From contig JAFKFL010000032.1 of NCBI GenBank assembly GCA_017308235.1, forward strand, positions 24,635 through 88,634: a stretch of DNA of 64,000 bases. The letters are read 5' to 3'. The notes beneath the pieces were generated by a model. The model saw only the letters and a program-made list of their open reading frames with translations, searched no databases and was not told where the DNA came from. The translations under genes and the position numbers were made by a program. This document shows, in pieces, positions 10,501-18,276 of this stretch (position 1 is its first letter; the number at the start of each line of letters is the position of its first letter). The DNA is from Alphaproteobacteria bacterium (GTDB taxonomy: Bacteria > Pseudomonadota > Alphaproteobacteria > Reyranellales > Reyranellaceae).

Positions 10501-12486
10501 GCGGATGCCGATATAGGCGTCGCGGGTGCGCAGCGGCAGGGTCTTATCGGTCTTGGTGGCGCGGCCATTGCCGGGCTCGAACACCCGCACCTCCATCTGC
10601 GCCTTGAGCGGCAGTGCCGTGTCGGGAACCTTGTCCCCCGGCCATTCGAGTTTCGACTTGCCGGCGTCATCGGTATCGGCCGCGGTGAGGGTGATGAGCG
10701 GCGGCTCGAACTTTCGCTTCGCGTTCTCGAGGCCGAACGTGTACTGGGCGAAGGCCGGGAAGGGTTGATCGTCGACGCTGACGTGCAGGTCGCTCTCGAC
10801 CGTCAGGCCCGAAGCGGGCGCGCCATAAAGGAAGTCGGCGGCAACGCCAAAGGTGTTCGTCTTGCCGGTGCGCAGCAGCGGTTGGTCGGGCGTCAGCTCG
10901 ACCTTGAGCTTCTCCGGTACGAAATCCTCGACCGAGAATTCGACCCGGCCGACCGGCGGCGCCTTGGGATCGATCTGCGCCGTCACCGACCAGCGGCCGC
11001 GGCGCGAGGACTTGGGCAGCGGGATCGCCTGGTAGAGCGCGCCCGACGTGCCGAGGGCGAGCGCGTACTTGGTGAACTCCGTGCCGTCGGGCCGCTTGAC
11101 CGAGAGCGTTACGGGCATGTCCTTCAACGCATGTGCCGCCTCGTCGCGCAGCATCGCCACGAGCTGCACCGTCTCGCCCGGGCGATAGACGCCGCGCTCG
11201 GTGTAGAGGAAGGCATCGACCGGGCCAGGCTGGTCGCGTCCTTCGATGCCGCGGTCCGACAGGTCGAAGGCCGATTTGGTCAGCTCGAGGCGCGAGAATT
11301 CCTGCTTGGCGGCATCGGTGACCATCACGGCCACGGGCTCGGCGGCGCCTCGTCCTTTCAGAAGGCCCGCTGCGAAGCTTGCCCGTCCGTCGGCGGCAGT
11401 GACGGCTTTGGCGATTGGCTCGTTGCCTCGCGAGAGCAACGTGACGTCGAGGCCGGAGAGGGGCTGTGCGCTTTGCAGGGAGCGGGCGAAGACGTTGAGA
11501 CCGTCACGTCCATTGAAGGTGGTGAGCGCGATGTCGGTATCGACGACCCACATGCCGGCCATGGCACCATCTGGCCTGTCGTCATCCTCGTCGCTGTCGG
11601 CCTTGGCTGGTGGCCGGGCCGCATCCCAGACGACCACGAAATAGGCGCCGGGCTTCCAATCCTTGACCGTTTCGCGGATGGGGAAGGCGGTCACCGACGC
11701 CTGGTTCAGAACGTTGCGCACCTCCATGGTGCCACGCCATTGCAGTGCACCGTTGTTGCCGCTGATCCAGGACCGCAGGGTCCAATCCTGCGTTGTCGGC
11801 TTGCCGCCGGGGAAATCGGAATCGCTGTACTCGCTGATGAAGCGGTCGATGCCGCGTTCGTTCACGCGATAGACGGCAATGCCCACCTTGGCGACGTTGA
11901 TGGTGGTGACCGGCAGGCCAACCGCCGCGCCACGCGGCAGGATGAAGCCCTTGCCAGGCAGCGACACGACCGCGGGACGTGCGCCCAGCGCCACGTCGAC
12001 CTTCTGCTCGGCCTCGAGCTTGCCGCCATCCCTGGCCGGGAAACCCGTCAGCAGTCGCACGGCATAGTCCTGGCCGTAACCTAGGCCGCCGATGCAGAGC
12101 TTGTCGTCCACGACGTGCAGCGCCGTCTTCACCTCCGGCGTGATGCGGACGTAGTCCTCGTACTTGATCGTGCTGCCATCGGAGAGCGGCTTGTTGAAGA
12201 ACAGGCAAGCCTCGCCCTCGACCTTGGAGGCGTCGATGCTGAGGCGCCGATAGGCGAAGGGCTCGGTGGGTGCAGCCGCAGGCTTGGGCAAGGCCACCGG
12301 CGCTGCGTCTGTACTGTTGGCCGTGGTGGGCGGCGGTGACGGTGTCTTTGTGGGCGCGTTGGTCGACGCCACGGCCGGTGGGGAAGGACGATCGATTGAG
12401 TCGCCTGGCTTGCCGATCAGATAACCCGCAATGCCCGAACCCAGCATCAAGGCGACTACCAGGGCGGCCAGGGTCGATCGAGACAT
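7522..12486 (-). CDS. yfhM: Alpha-2-macroglobulin family protein (bacterial protease trap)
   Basis: At 1654 aa this is the largest gene in the window and a full-length bacterial alpha-2-macroglobulin. It has an N-terminal anchor (about 6-25), a Pro/Thr-rich linker to about 80, repeated macroglobulin beta domains with a bait region in the middle, and the thioester domain with YPYGCIEQTTS (Cys1201). The CxEQ thioester is retained, so it should trap proteases covalently. There is no lipobox cysteine near the N-terminus, unlike lipoprotein E. coli YfhM, so a transmembrane anchor is more likely. It is the promoter-proximal gene of the operon with pbpC. Long open frames antisense to it are codon-bias shadows. 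Confidence 0.95.
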   Translation of the reverse strand: MSRSTLAALVVALMLGSGIAGYLIGKPGDSIDRPSPPAVASTNAPTKTPSPPPTTANSTDAAPVALPKPAAAPTEPFAYRRLSIDASKVEGEACLFFNKPLSDGSTIKYEDYVRITPEVKTALHVVDDKLCIGGLGYGQDYAVRLLTGFPARDGGKLEAEQKVDVALGARPAVVSLPGKGFILPRGAAVGLPVTTINVAKVGIAVYRVNERGIDRFISEYSDSDFPGGKPTTQDWTLRSWISGNNGALQWRGTMEVRNVLNQASVTAFPIRETVKDWKPGAYFVVVWDAARPPAKADSDEDDDRPDGAMAGMWVVDTDIALTTFNGRDGLNVFARSLQSAQPLSGLDVTLLSRGNEPIAKAVTAADGRASFAAGLLKGRGAAEPVAVMVTDAAKQEFSRLELTKSAFDLSDRGIEGRDQPGPVDAFLYTERGVYRPGETVQLVAMLRDEAAHALKDMPVTLSVKRPDGTEFTKYALALGTSGALYQAIPLPKSSRRGRWSVTAQIDPKAPPVGRVEFSVEDFVPEKLKVELTPDQPLLRTGKTNTFGVAADFLYGAPASGLTVESDLHVSVDDQPFPAFAQYTFGLENAKRKFEPPLITLTAADTDDAGKSKLEWPGDKVPDTALPLKAQMEVRVFEPGNGRATKTDKTLPLRTRDAYIGIRPTFDGRYADEGADTEFDLVAVDAEGKQVARPAVDYKIERITYSYQWYQTDGRWRWQTITSERAIAGDTVSFAADKPTRLSRRLTWGSYKLTITDRETKAASSMSFYVGWYGGSDDSEPAPDILKVASDRQIYKPGETAKLRLEAPFAGEALIAIATDRVVDTITAKVAPGGTTVEVPVKAEWGAGAYALVTAWRPLSVPVDRTPTRAIGAVWLGLDPALRTLSVQLAAPEKVTPRQKIDVPIHVANVKGTEAFVTLAAVDEGILQLTRYRTPNPAEYYFGKRRLGLDMRDDYGRLLETRADDLGRIRTGGDAGDIGGLDIVPTRTVALFSGPVKLDDKGEAKITLDIPDFIGQLRLMAVAYDKDNVGSGEARLFVRDAVTADVVLPRFLAPGDQGRLALSLHNVEGAPGDYKVALEASGAVSLDRPVSETRHLNANQRDLATWPLRAGEVGMGKVAVAVSGPNGFSVRREWDIQVRAAQTPSAIDTVTRLDPSRELTVNQELTSGFTAGTPVVSVALSRVPGIDVAALLRALDKYPYGCIEQTTSRALPLLYYNDVALLGYGPADPRITDRVQDAVYRIVDMQMSDGSFGMWGPFSTPAAEWLQSYALDFLVRAREHQMAVPAASLQRGLTWLNRSAEKMMSANAQAYAWYVLAKAGLADPGRVRYFQDTHASGLRGGLAWAQLAAALNLVGEPGRAKLAFSVAQARIDDRDPNDYYGSSLRDRAGLLALASEAAGRDGLISVVNSVRERLTGRVDETTTQEKAWLVLAASALGGGGDLAYSVDGQSKKSTSDPVVLNPDAAALQRGLRVKNDGDKPVWLQVTARGVPKDPQPAATQGLSIKRSYYTFDGEPADLAKLRQNDRVIVSLEGRNLEGGYHEAALLDLLPAGLEIESVLNDDTVKSFPFLSALSSTRITEARDDRFFAAFDLGKRPYRNWWYYADEKDDYSFHVAYIARAVTPGSFALPAAQVSDMYAPRIYGRTDMGHVTIAPR

Positions 12487-12613
12487 GAAATGCTCCCCGC
12501 AATATGACTTTCAACTTTATCGTGCGGATTGTGCAGAGACTGTGGACGGGAGCAATCGCGTTGTGAATAAAGTCTCGCTGTGGCTCGGGGGACACGCCTG
12601 CTAGTCAACGGTC

Positions 12614-13045
12614 ATGGTTCTGCACCTCATCAAGCTCGCGGTCGGCGTCGATGACCTTGGCCACATGAAGAAACTCCAGGCGGCCCGTCGCAAGCAACGC
12701 CGGCAGGGACCGCGGTCGCCGCACTGGGTCTATACCCGCCACATGCCCCGTCGAACGGAGGAATTGCTGGCCGGCGGTTCTCTCTACTGGGTGGTGCGAG
12801 GTGTCATCCGCTGCCGTCAGGAATTGGTGGGTTTCGATGAAGATTTCGACAAGGAGGAAGCCCACAAGTACTGCAAGATCAAGGTCAAGCGGACGCTGAT
12901 CCGGACCGCGCCACAGGCCTGCAAGGCGTTCCAGGGTTGGCGATACTTCGATCCCGATCGCGCGCCACCCGACCTCGCTGAAGGCGATACGGGTGACATG
13001 CCATCTGAAATGGCAGCGGAACTGAAGCGATTGGGGCTGTTATAG
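12614..13045 (+). CDS. DUF1489 family protein
   Basis: The 143-aa cytoplasmic protein matches the alphaproteobacterial DUF1489 family as I know it: an N-terminal LHLIKLAVGVDDLGHM, a WVYTRHMPRR segment and a GSLYWVVRGVIRCRQ core. No catalytic motif, signal peptide or membrane helix is visible. The family has no established function and is often annotated only by its DUF number. It sits between yfhM (divergent) and the MotB-like gene (convergent, stops 11 bp apart), a neighbourhood I have seen in other alphaproteobacteria. Confidence 0.88.
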   Translation: MVLHLIKLAVGVDDLGHMKKLQAARRKQRRQGPRSPHWVYTRHMPRRTEELLAGGSLYWVVRGVIRCRQELVGFDEDFDKEEAHKYCKIKVKRTLIRTAPQACKAFQGWRYFDPDRAPPDLAEGDTGDMPSEMAAELKRLGLL

Positions 13046-13056
13046 CCTGAGGCCGA

Positions 13057-14157
13057 TCAGCGGTTTGTGAGCTTCAGCTCGATTCGTCGGTTGCGGGCGT
13101 TGTCGGTCGTCGAGATCGGCTGGAACTCGCCATAGCCCGCCGCGACCAGATGGTCGTAGGGGATGCCTTGCTTGTGCAGGAACTTCACGACGGCGATGGC
13201 ACGTGCCGACGACAGCTCCCAGTTCGAGGGGAAGGCCGTCGTGTTGATCGGCTTGTTGTCAGTGTGGCCGTCGACCTGCAGCACCCATTGCAGGTCCTTC
13301 GGGATCTTGGCGGCGATCTCGAGCAGGCGCTGGGCGACGCTCGCCAGTTGCTTCTCGCCGCCCGGTTGCAGGTCGGCTGAGCCTGAAGGGAAGAGGACCT
13401 CGGACTGGAACACGAAGCGGTCGCCCACGATCTGCACGTCGCGCTGGCCGGCCAATGCCTCGCGCAGCTTGCCGAAGAATTCCGAGCGATAGCGGGCCAA
13501 CTCCTCGACCTTGCTGGCCAAAGCGCGATTGAGCTTCTGGCCGAGATCGATGATCTGCGCCTGCTGGTCCTTGGCCTTGACGTCGGCGGCATCGAGCTGC
13601 GCGCTGAGCTTGGCCAGCTCGTCCTTGACCGACGCAAGCTGGGCGGCGAGCCGCACAAGATTGGCCTTCTGTTCCGCCGACAGCTTCTGCTCGTCGGTGA
13701 GATCAGAGAAAAGCTTGCCCTTCTCGTCATTGGCGGCGGCAAGGGCAGCAGCAAGCCGGGTCATCTCCAGCTTCTGGCGCTCGGACTCCTTCTGGAGGTC
13801 GAGGTTCTTGTCTTCGGCCGCCTTCGCTGCCTGCTGCAGCGCTGTATTGGAAGTGTTGAGCTGGTCACGCTCAGTCTGGAGCTGGCCAACCTTCAGGTTG
13901 AGCGTAGCCACCTCTTTCTGCAGGTCCTCGGCGGATTTTCTCTGGAAGGAAAGCTGGTCTGCCAATGTGCTGACCTGGCGGTTCAAGGCGTCGATCGCGG
14001 AGTCCCGGTTGGACACGGCACTCGACAAGGTGAACTGCGCCACGCTGAAGACGGAGATCAGGAAGATCAGCACCATCAAGAGCGTCGTGAGCGCGTCGAC
14101 GTAGCCGGGCCAGGTGTAGTCGGCGCCGCCGGAGCGGCGGGCGGAGATGGAGGCCAT
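13057..14157 (-). CDS. MotB/OmpA-like peptidoglycan-binding protein with long coiled coil
   Basis: The 366-aa protein has one N-terminal transmembrane helix containing a conserved acidic residue (YVDALTTLLMVLIFLISVF, Asp near position 21), as in MotB, TolR and ZorB ion channels. A very long heptad-rich coiled coil follows (about 45-230), then an OmpA/MotB peptidoglycan-binding domain (about 245-366) with VDGHTDN and NWELSSARA motifs. It lies six bases downstream of a MotA/ExbB-like gene, so the two very likely form an ion-driven inner-membrane complex anchored to the wall. No flagellar genes are nearby. The pair resembles ZorA/ZorB in layout, but ZorC and ZorD are absent. Confidence 0.88.
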   Translation of the reverse strand: MASISARRSGGADYTWPGYVDALTTLLMVLIFLISVFSVAQFTLSSAVSNRDSAIDALNRQVSTLADQLSFQRKSAEDLQKEVATLNLKVGQLQTERDQLNTSNTALQQAAKAAEDKNLDLQKESERQKLEMTRLAAALAAANDEKGKLFSDLTDEQKLSAEQKANLVRLAAQLASVKDELAKLSAQLDAADVKAKDQQAQIIDLGQKLNRALASKVEELARYRSEFFGKLREALAGQRDVQIVGDRFVFQSEVLFPSGSADLQPGGEKQLASVAQRLLEIAAKIPKDLQWVLQVDGHTDNKPINTTAFPSNWELSSARAIAVVKFLHKQGIPYDHLVAAGYGEFQPISTTDNARNRRIELKLTNR

Positions 14158-14163
14158 CGCCGA

Positions 14164-15522
14164 TCAGTCCTCGCCCGGCCGATCCGCCGCGGCAAGTGGC
14201 TGACCCGGTGAACGGGTCAGCGCCACCGTGCGCGCCAGCAGCCGCAGCTCGCCGCGCAGCTCTTCGGTGAGCGTCGCGCGATCGCGGGCGCTTTCCTCGA
14301 TCAGACGCGTCAGGTTGTTCTCGATGTTGCGCCGGTGCGCGGCGACGGCCTCGCGGTCGGCATCGGGGACGCGCTCGGCAAGTCGCGCGAGGGCGCCGCG
14401 TACCTCGTCGGCCTGACGCTCCAGACGTTCTTCCAGGTTGCGGTGATGCTCCGCCATCATCTCGCGGTCCGGTTCGGGCAGCGGCCGTACGGTCAGCCTG
14501 TCGACTGCCGCTTGCAGATCCTCGATCACGTGCGGCAGATCCTCGGACGCCGTCACCCGATCGGTGAGGCGGCCGACGGCGCTACGCAACTCGATGGCAA
14601 GTTCGGTGAAGCGGGCGAGCAGCGTCTGCTGCGTGCGTACCGTCTCGGCAAGCGAGGCCAGCCGCTCGACCAGCGTCGAGTAGCTGGCCACGGTGGCTTG
14701 CCGGCTTTCCTCGACGCGCTTCAGGGCACGGATCAGGTTGTCGACCCCTTCGGCATTGCGCTCGAGCAGGGCGCCGATATAGGCCGGAACGTTGCCCTGC
14801 CGGCCATCACTGCTGGCCAGGCCCGGATCGGACAGGCTGGTCGCTCGCGCCAGCCATTCCTCGAGTTCGATGTGAAAGCGGCCCTGAGCCTGGCTCGCCT
14901 GCAATTCGAGGAAACCCAGGACCAGCGAGCCGGAGAGGCCGAATAGGGAGGCGCCGAAGGCTGTCGACATGCCCTTCAACGGCCCCTCGATGCTCCCCTG
15001 CAGCATCGAGAACATCTTGAGCGGGTCGCCGGCCGACACATGCAGGTTCGCGATCGCATCGGCCACGGCGCCGATCGTCTCCAGCAATCCCCAGAAGGTG
15101 CCGAGCAGGCCGAGGAAGATCAGAAGGCCGATGAGGTAGCGGGCAAGCTCGCGACGCTCGTCGAGCCGGGTGGCGATGCCGTCGAGCATCGCGCGTGTCG
15201 CGGTGGGCGAGAGGCGAAAGTCCTGGCGTTCGCCCAGCATCGCCGCCATCGGCGCGAGCAGGTTGATCGAGTCGGTGGGCAGCAGCGCGGCATCGACATC
15301 GCGGTGCTGGTAACGGCGCATCCAGTTCACTTCCGGCCAGAGCAGGATCACCTGCCGGAAGACGAAGAAAATGCCGAGCAGCAGCACGCCCACGATCACG
15401 CCGTCGAGGATCGGCGTGTGCAGGAAGACGCGGATCAGGTCCTCATGCAGGACATAGGTGAGTCCTGCCACCGCAACGAGGAACAGCAGCATGCGGATGA
15501 GGTAGGGAAGAGGGGTGCTCAT
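14164..15522 (-). CDS. MotA/TolQ/ExbB-like proton channel protein
   Basis: The 452-aa protein has two N-terminal helices (about 8-25 and 40-60). Two more are spaced as in MotA/ExbB proteins (RYLIGLLIFLGLLGTFWGLL at about 131-150 and GASLFGLSGSLVLGFLEL at about 188-206). The rest is a long alpha-helical tail (about 230-440), much longer than in TolQ or ExbB. The tail contains a degenerate internal repeat: DREMMAEHHRNLEERLERQ is echoed about 40 residues later by DREAVAAHRRNIENNLTRL. It is transcribed ahead of the MotB-like gene and the two should form a proton- or sodium-driven complex. Its physiological role is not known to me. Confidence 0.85.
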   Translation of the reverse strand: MSTPLPYLIRMLLFLVAVAGLTYVLHEDLIRVFLHTPILDGVIVGVLLLGIFFVFRQVILLWPEVNWMRRYQHRDVDAALLPTDSINLLAPMAAMLGERQDFRLSPTATRAMLDGIATRLDERRELARYLIGLLIFLGLLGTFWGLLETIGAVADAIANLHVSAGDPLKMFSMLQGSIEGPLKGMSTAFGASLFGLSGSLVLGFLELQASQAQGRFHIELEEWLARATSLSDPGLASSDGRQGNVPAYIGALLERNAEGVDNLIRALKRVEESRQATVASYSTLVERLASLAETVRTQQTLLARFTELAIELRSAVGRLTDRVTASEDLPHVIEDLQAAVDRLTVRPLPEPDREMMAEHHRNLEERLERQADEVRGALARLAERVPDADREAVAAHRRNIENNLTRLIEESARDRATLTEELRGELRLLARTVALTRSPGQPLAAADRPGED

Positions 15523-16060
15523 ATCTGTCGCCGGGGGAAAGCGGGCAATGCGGTGTCAGGCGGCGACTGCATCGGCGTCGATCCAGGCCCCTAGCATAAC
15601 CGATTGCCTCTCAAGGGTTTTTGTCCTTCAAGCATACTCAATGCAGGGAAGCCGCTCAACCTATGGCGGCCAACGAACGGGGGACATCTATAGGATGGCG
15701 GAGGGCAGTGGCGATAATGGGGCGGCCAATTCTGGCCGGCCGTCGAGGTCCCTTCCAAAGGAACGCATCGAGTGCCGCTGAAGAAAAACACACACTGCAG
15801 CGAGAGGTCGTGACGCCGAAGGCTGAAATGATGTGATTCAAGCCCGCGAAGGCGTCCAGCTTTGCCGAAGGGGCATATCTCCCGATCTTGGCCCCCTTCG
15901 ATCTTTCTCGGTGAAACAGGAAGAGAGAGAGAGCCACTCCAGCGCAGGGTTAGCTCGCGTGCAGTGGCGCTCTTCTTCAAGACGTTACTTCCGTGGCCAT
16001 CTTCGGCGAAGTGTCGATGGATCGGGCTCTTTCTGGATGTCCAGAGTCGAAGGGGGCCAT
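15523..16060. other. 538-bp stretch without a convincing gene
   Basis: No open frame here has family resemblance, a good ribosome site or neighbour-like codon use. The only structure noted is an imperfect inverted repeat, CGAAGGGGC at 15866-15874 with GCCCCCTTCG at 15891-15900, which lacks a T-tract in either direction. The stretch lies downstream of the orphan AAA ATPase and upstream of the MotA-like gene, so it should hold the MotA-like promoter. It may also be decayed DNA that arrived with the ATPase gene. Confidence 0.5.
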
Positions 16061-17194
16061 TCATTCCTGTTGGTCGCCATCGTCCGTCGCGGTGACTCCT
16101 TCAGGTAGTCGCCAGGTCCAACCGCTCGCGTAGCCGGTCTTGGTCGCGACGATGCCGAGCTTCTTCTTGGCCCGCCGGACGGTGCGCCAGCTCAGCCCCT
16201 CGATCTCGGCGGCGGTTTCCAAATCGCGCCGTGTACGCGGGCCGTCACCGAGAGCGTCGCGCAGGAAGGCTTCGGCCTCGTCGAGGGCGCCGGCCGCTGG
16301 CTCCGGCGTTTCGACATCCATCAGCTCGCGTGCGCTGCCGTCGAGACGCCGGCCCCAATCGACACGCTGGGCAAGGAGGCCATGGTCGGGCACAGGCGCG
16401 GCGAAGAGCGTGTACTCGAAGCCGCCGGTGTCGGGGCCGAGGTTCGACTTGGCGCGCACCAGTCGGCGTGGCGATCGGGGATCGGCGGGCTTCACCGTCG
16501 CCAGCACGATGCGGGCGACCGCCCCGAAGGCGATGCTTCCCGCGACGCGGTGGACTGGCTCCTGCCGGTTCGTGTTCTTGGAAAGGTGGGTGATGCCCAG
16601 CACGGCGCAGCCGAGCTCGGCGGCAAGATCGACAACGGGCTGGAGCCCGCGCCGTGTCTCGGTGTTCTTGTGGCTGTCGCCGGTGACGACGGACACCACG
16701 GGATCGAGGACCAGCAGCCTCAGCGCCGGCAGCTGGCGCGCGGCTTCGCCCAACCGGATCATGTCGGTCGCCGGATCGAAGGGGCGCGGTTTACCTCGTT
16801 CGTACGCCGTATCGACGAAGTGGATGCGCTCCTTGCATCCTCCGGCGGCCAGGAAGCGCGGCAGCAGCGTATCGGCAATACCGTCCTCGCCGGACCAGAT
16901 CAGCACGTCGCCGCCTGGCTGCTCGCTACCGTCAGGCCAGGGCAGGTCGGCCGTGATCGCCGCGGCGAGAGAAAGGGCGATGGCCGTCTTGCCGGTGCCG
17001 GCGGTTCCCACCAGCAGGTGGAGCTTGCCCAGCGCCAGCCAGTCGCGCCACAACCAGCGGATTTCCTCCGGCATATAGGCGGTCCCGGGCAAGATATGGA
17101 TGATGGTTTCCGCAGCCCGGTCATCGGCACGAGCATCGCCTGGCCGGTAGGGCACGGCGTTGGCGATAATCTGCCGGATATCCTCCTCGCTCAT
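16061..17194 (-). CDS. RepA-like AAA ATPase (AAA_25 type), orphan
   Basis: The 377-aa protein has a RecA-like ATPase core with Walker A GTAGTGKTA (about residues 62-70), a second-strand motif DVLIWSGEDG, Walker B LRLLVLDPVVSVV and a sensor segment LGITHLSKN. The C-terminal 60 residues (from RTRRDLETAAEIEGLSWRTV) read as a winged-helix DNA-binding domain. This is the layout of RepA/DnaB-like helicase-primase loaders from plasmids and integrated elements. No integrase, AlpA regulator or primase is adjacent. It lies between the MotA-like gene and inositol monophosphatase, genes I recall as neighbours in related genomes, so it looks like an insertion remnant. It overlaps a 22-codon ORF by four bases. 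Confidence 0.82.
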   Translation of the reverse strand: MSEEDIRQIIANAVPYRPGDARADDRAAETIIHILPGTAYMPEEIRWLWRDWLALGKLHLLVGTAGTGKTAIALSLAAAITADLPWPDGSEQPGGDVLIWSGEDGIADTLLPRFLAAGGCKERIHFVDTAYERGKPRPFDPATDMIRLGEAARQLPALRLLVLDPVVSVVTGDSHKNTETRRGLQPVVDLAAELGCAVLGITHLSKNTNRQEPVHRVAGSIAFGAVARIVLATVKPADPRSPRRLVRAKSNLGPDTGGFEYTLFAAPVPDHGLLAQRVDWGRRLDGSARELMDVETPEPAAGALDEAEAFLRDALGDGPRTRRDLETAAEIEGLSWRTVRRAKKKLGIVATKTGYASGWTWRLPEGVTATDDGDQQE

Positions 17195-17259
17195 GCCGTC
17201 CTCCGCGGATGGCCATTGGTGGAGGGGACGGGGACGTCTGTCGCGCTGTGGTTTTTCAT
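17191..17259 (-). CDS. Small ORF (22 codons) coupled to the AAA ATPase gene
   Basis: On the minus strand an ATG at 17259 opens 22 codons (MKNHSATDVPVPSTNGHPRR then TA) ending in TGA that overlaps the ATPase ATG as ATGA. A GGGAG sequence about six bases ahead of the ATG, inside the right-hand end of the inverted repeat, could serve as its ribosome site. This is the arrangement expected of a translated leader or a truncated upstream gene. The peptide resembles nothing I know, and its reality is uncertain. Confidence 0.3.
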   Translation of the reverse strand: MKNHSATDVPVPSTNGHPRRTA

Positions 17260-17261
17260 CT

Positions 17262-17302
17262 CAACTCCCGTGAATCGGTGGTTTGCCGATTCAGGGAAGT
17301 TG
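17262..17302. repeat. 17-bp imperfect inverted repeat ahead of the AAA ATPase
   Basis: The left arm at 17262-17278 (CAACTCCCGTGAATCGG) and the right arm at 17286-17302 match as reverse complements at 15 of 17 positions around a 7-base loop; the inner 8 bp are perfect. There is no T-tract on either side, so a standard intrinsic terminator is unlikely. It could be an operator, a replication or attachment site of the element that carried the ATPase, or a hairpin ending inositol monophosphatase transcription. Confidence 0.7.
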
Positions 17303-17348
17303 GGAAGTGGAGCGTAAAGGCCTGTGTTGAATAGACGGCGTCGAGCCG

Positions 17349-18254
17349 TCAGGCCAGGACCTCGACCATCACGTCGCGCAGGCCGGCGTTGGTGGCGAGG
17401 ATCGACGGGCCGCCGAGCACGTAAGGAAGGCCGGCGTCGTCGCTCACCATGCCGCCCGCTTCGCGCACCAGCAGCAGGCCGGCCGCGACATCCCAGGGCG
17501 CGAGGCCGTATTCGAAGAAAGCGTCGTAGCGGCCGGCTGCCACGAAGGCGAAATCGAGCGATGCCGCCCCCCAGCGCCGCACGCCCGCGGTCTTGCCCAT
17601 CACGGTCTCGAGCTTGCGCAGATAGGCCGGATGATCGCCGCGCCCGATATGGGGAATGCCGGTCCCGACCAGGGCGCGCGCGAGATCCTTGCGGCCCGAC
17701 ACGCGCAGCCGGCGCGAGCGGGCGTTGGGCGTGTCGATGAAGGCGCCGTTGCCTTTCTCGGCCCAGAACAGCTCATCGGAGATCGGTTGGTAGACGATGC
17801 CGGCGATGATCTCGCCGTCGCGTTCGAGCGCCAGCGAGATCGCGAAGTGCGGCACGCCGTGCAGGAAGTTGGTCGTGCCGTCGAGCGGGTCGGCGATCCA
17901 GCGGTTGCGCCCGTCGCCCTTGGTCTCGCCGCCTTCCTCGCCCAGGAACCCGTACTCGGGCCGCGTGCGGGCGAGTTCGGCGCGCAGCGTGCGCTCGGCC
18001 TTGATGTCGGCATGGCTCACGAAGTCACCCGGGCCCTTCTCGGAGACCTGCAGCTGCTCGACTTCGCCGAAGTCGCGCTTCAGTGATTTGGCCGCGGCGA
18101 AGACGGCGCGGATCATCACGGTGATGGTGGCCGACCGCGGAGCCAGCGAGCGGCGCTCGGGCGGTCCCGAGCGCTCGCGGCCAACGTGCATGGGCGCGCG
18201 ACCGACGCGGGCGACAGGCTGGTCTCGGGGGGGACGATCAGGCGGCGGTGCCAT
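17349..18254 (-). CDS. Inositol monophosphatase family protein (SuhB-like)
   Basis: The protein carries the complete lithium-sensitive phosphatase signature: metal-binding GEE in FLGEEGG, the DPLDGTTNFLHG motif and the C-terminal PWDVAAGLLLVREAGG motif. It hydrolyses inositol-1-phosphate or similar sugar phosphates; some SuhB proteins also act in rRNA transcription. The longest frame gives 301 aa, but homologues are about 265 aa and begin near the 'MIRAVFAAAKSLKRDFGEVE' segment. The first 20-45 residues, Pro/Arg-rich, are therefore probably not translated; ATG codons at residues 22 and 47 are candidates. It is downstream of efp with 22 bp between them. Confidence 0.92.
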   Translation of the reverse strand: MAPPPDRPPRDQPVARVGRAPMHVGRERSGPPERRSLAPRSATITVMIRAVFAAAKSLKRDFGEVEQLQVSEKGPGDFVSHADIKAERTLRAELARTRPEYGFLGEEGGETKGDGRNRWIADPLDGTTNFLHGVPHFAISLALERDGEIIAGIVYQPISDELFWAEKGNGAFIDTPNARSRRLRVSGRKDLARALVGTGIPHIGRGDHPAYLRKLETVMGKTAGVRRWGAASLDFAFVAAGRYDAFFEYGLAPWDVAAGLLLVREAGGMVSDDAGLPYVLGGPSILATNAGLRDVMVEVLA

Positions 18255-18276
18255 CGGATGACCTGGACTGCTGGGT

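Noticed and set aside
8086..12084. Long open frames antisense to the alpha-2-macroglobulin gene
   Set aside because: They follow from GC-rich third-position bias, mirror the codon phase of the real gene and encode arginine/glycine-rich peptides without family resemblance.
15644..17299. Short direct repeat CAGGGAAG at both edges of the suspected AAA ATPase insertion
   Set aside because: At 8 bp it is expected by chance in 1.7 kb of GC-rich DNA, and the right copy overlaps the inverted repeat; it is not good evidence for a target-site duplication.
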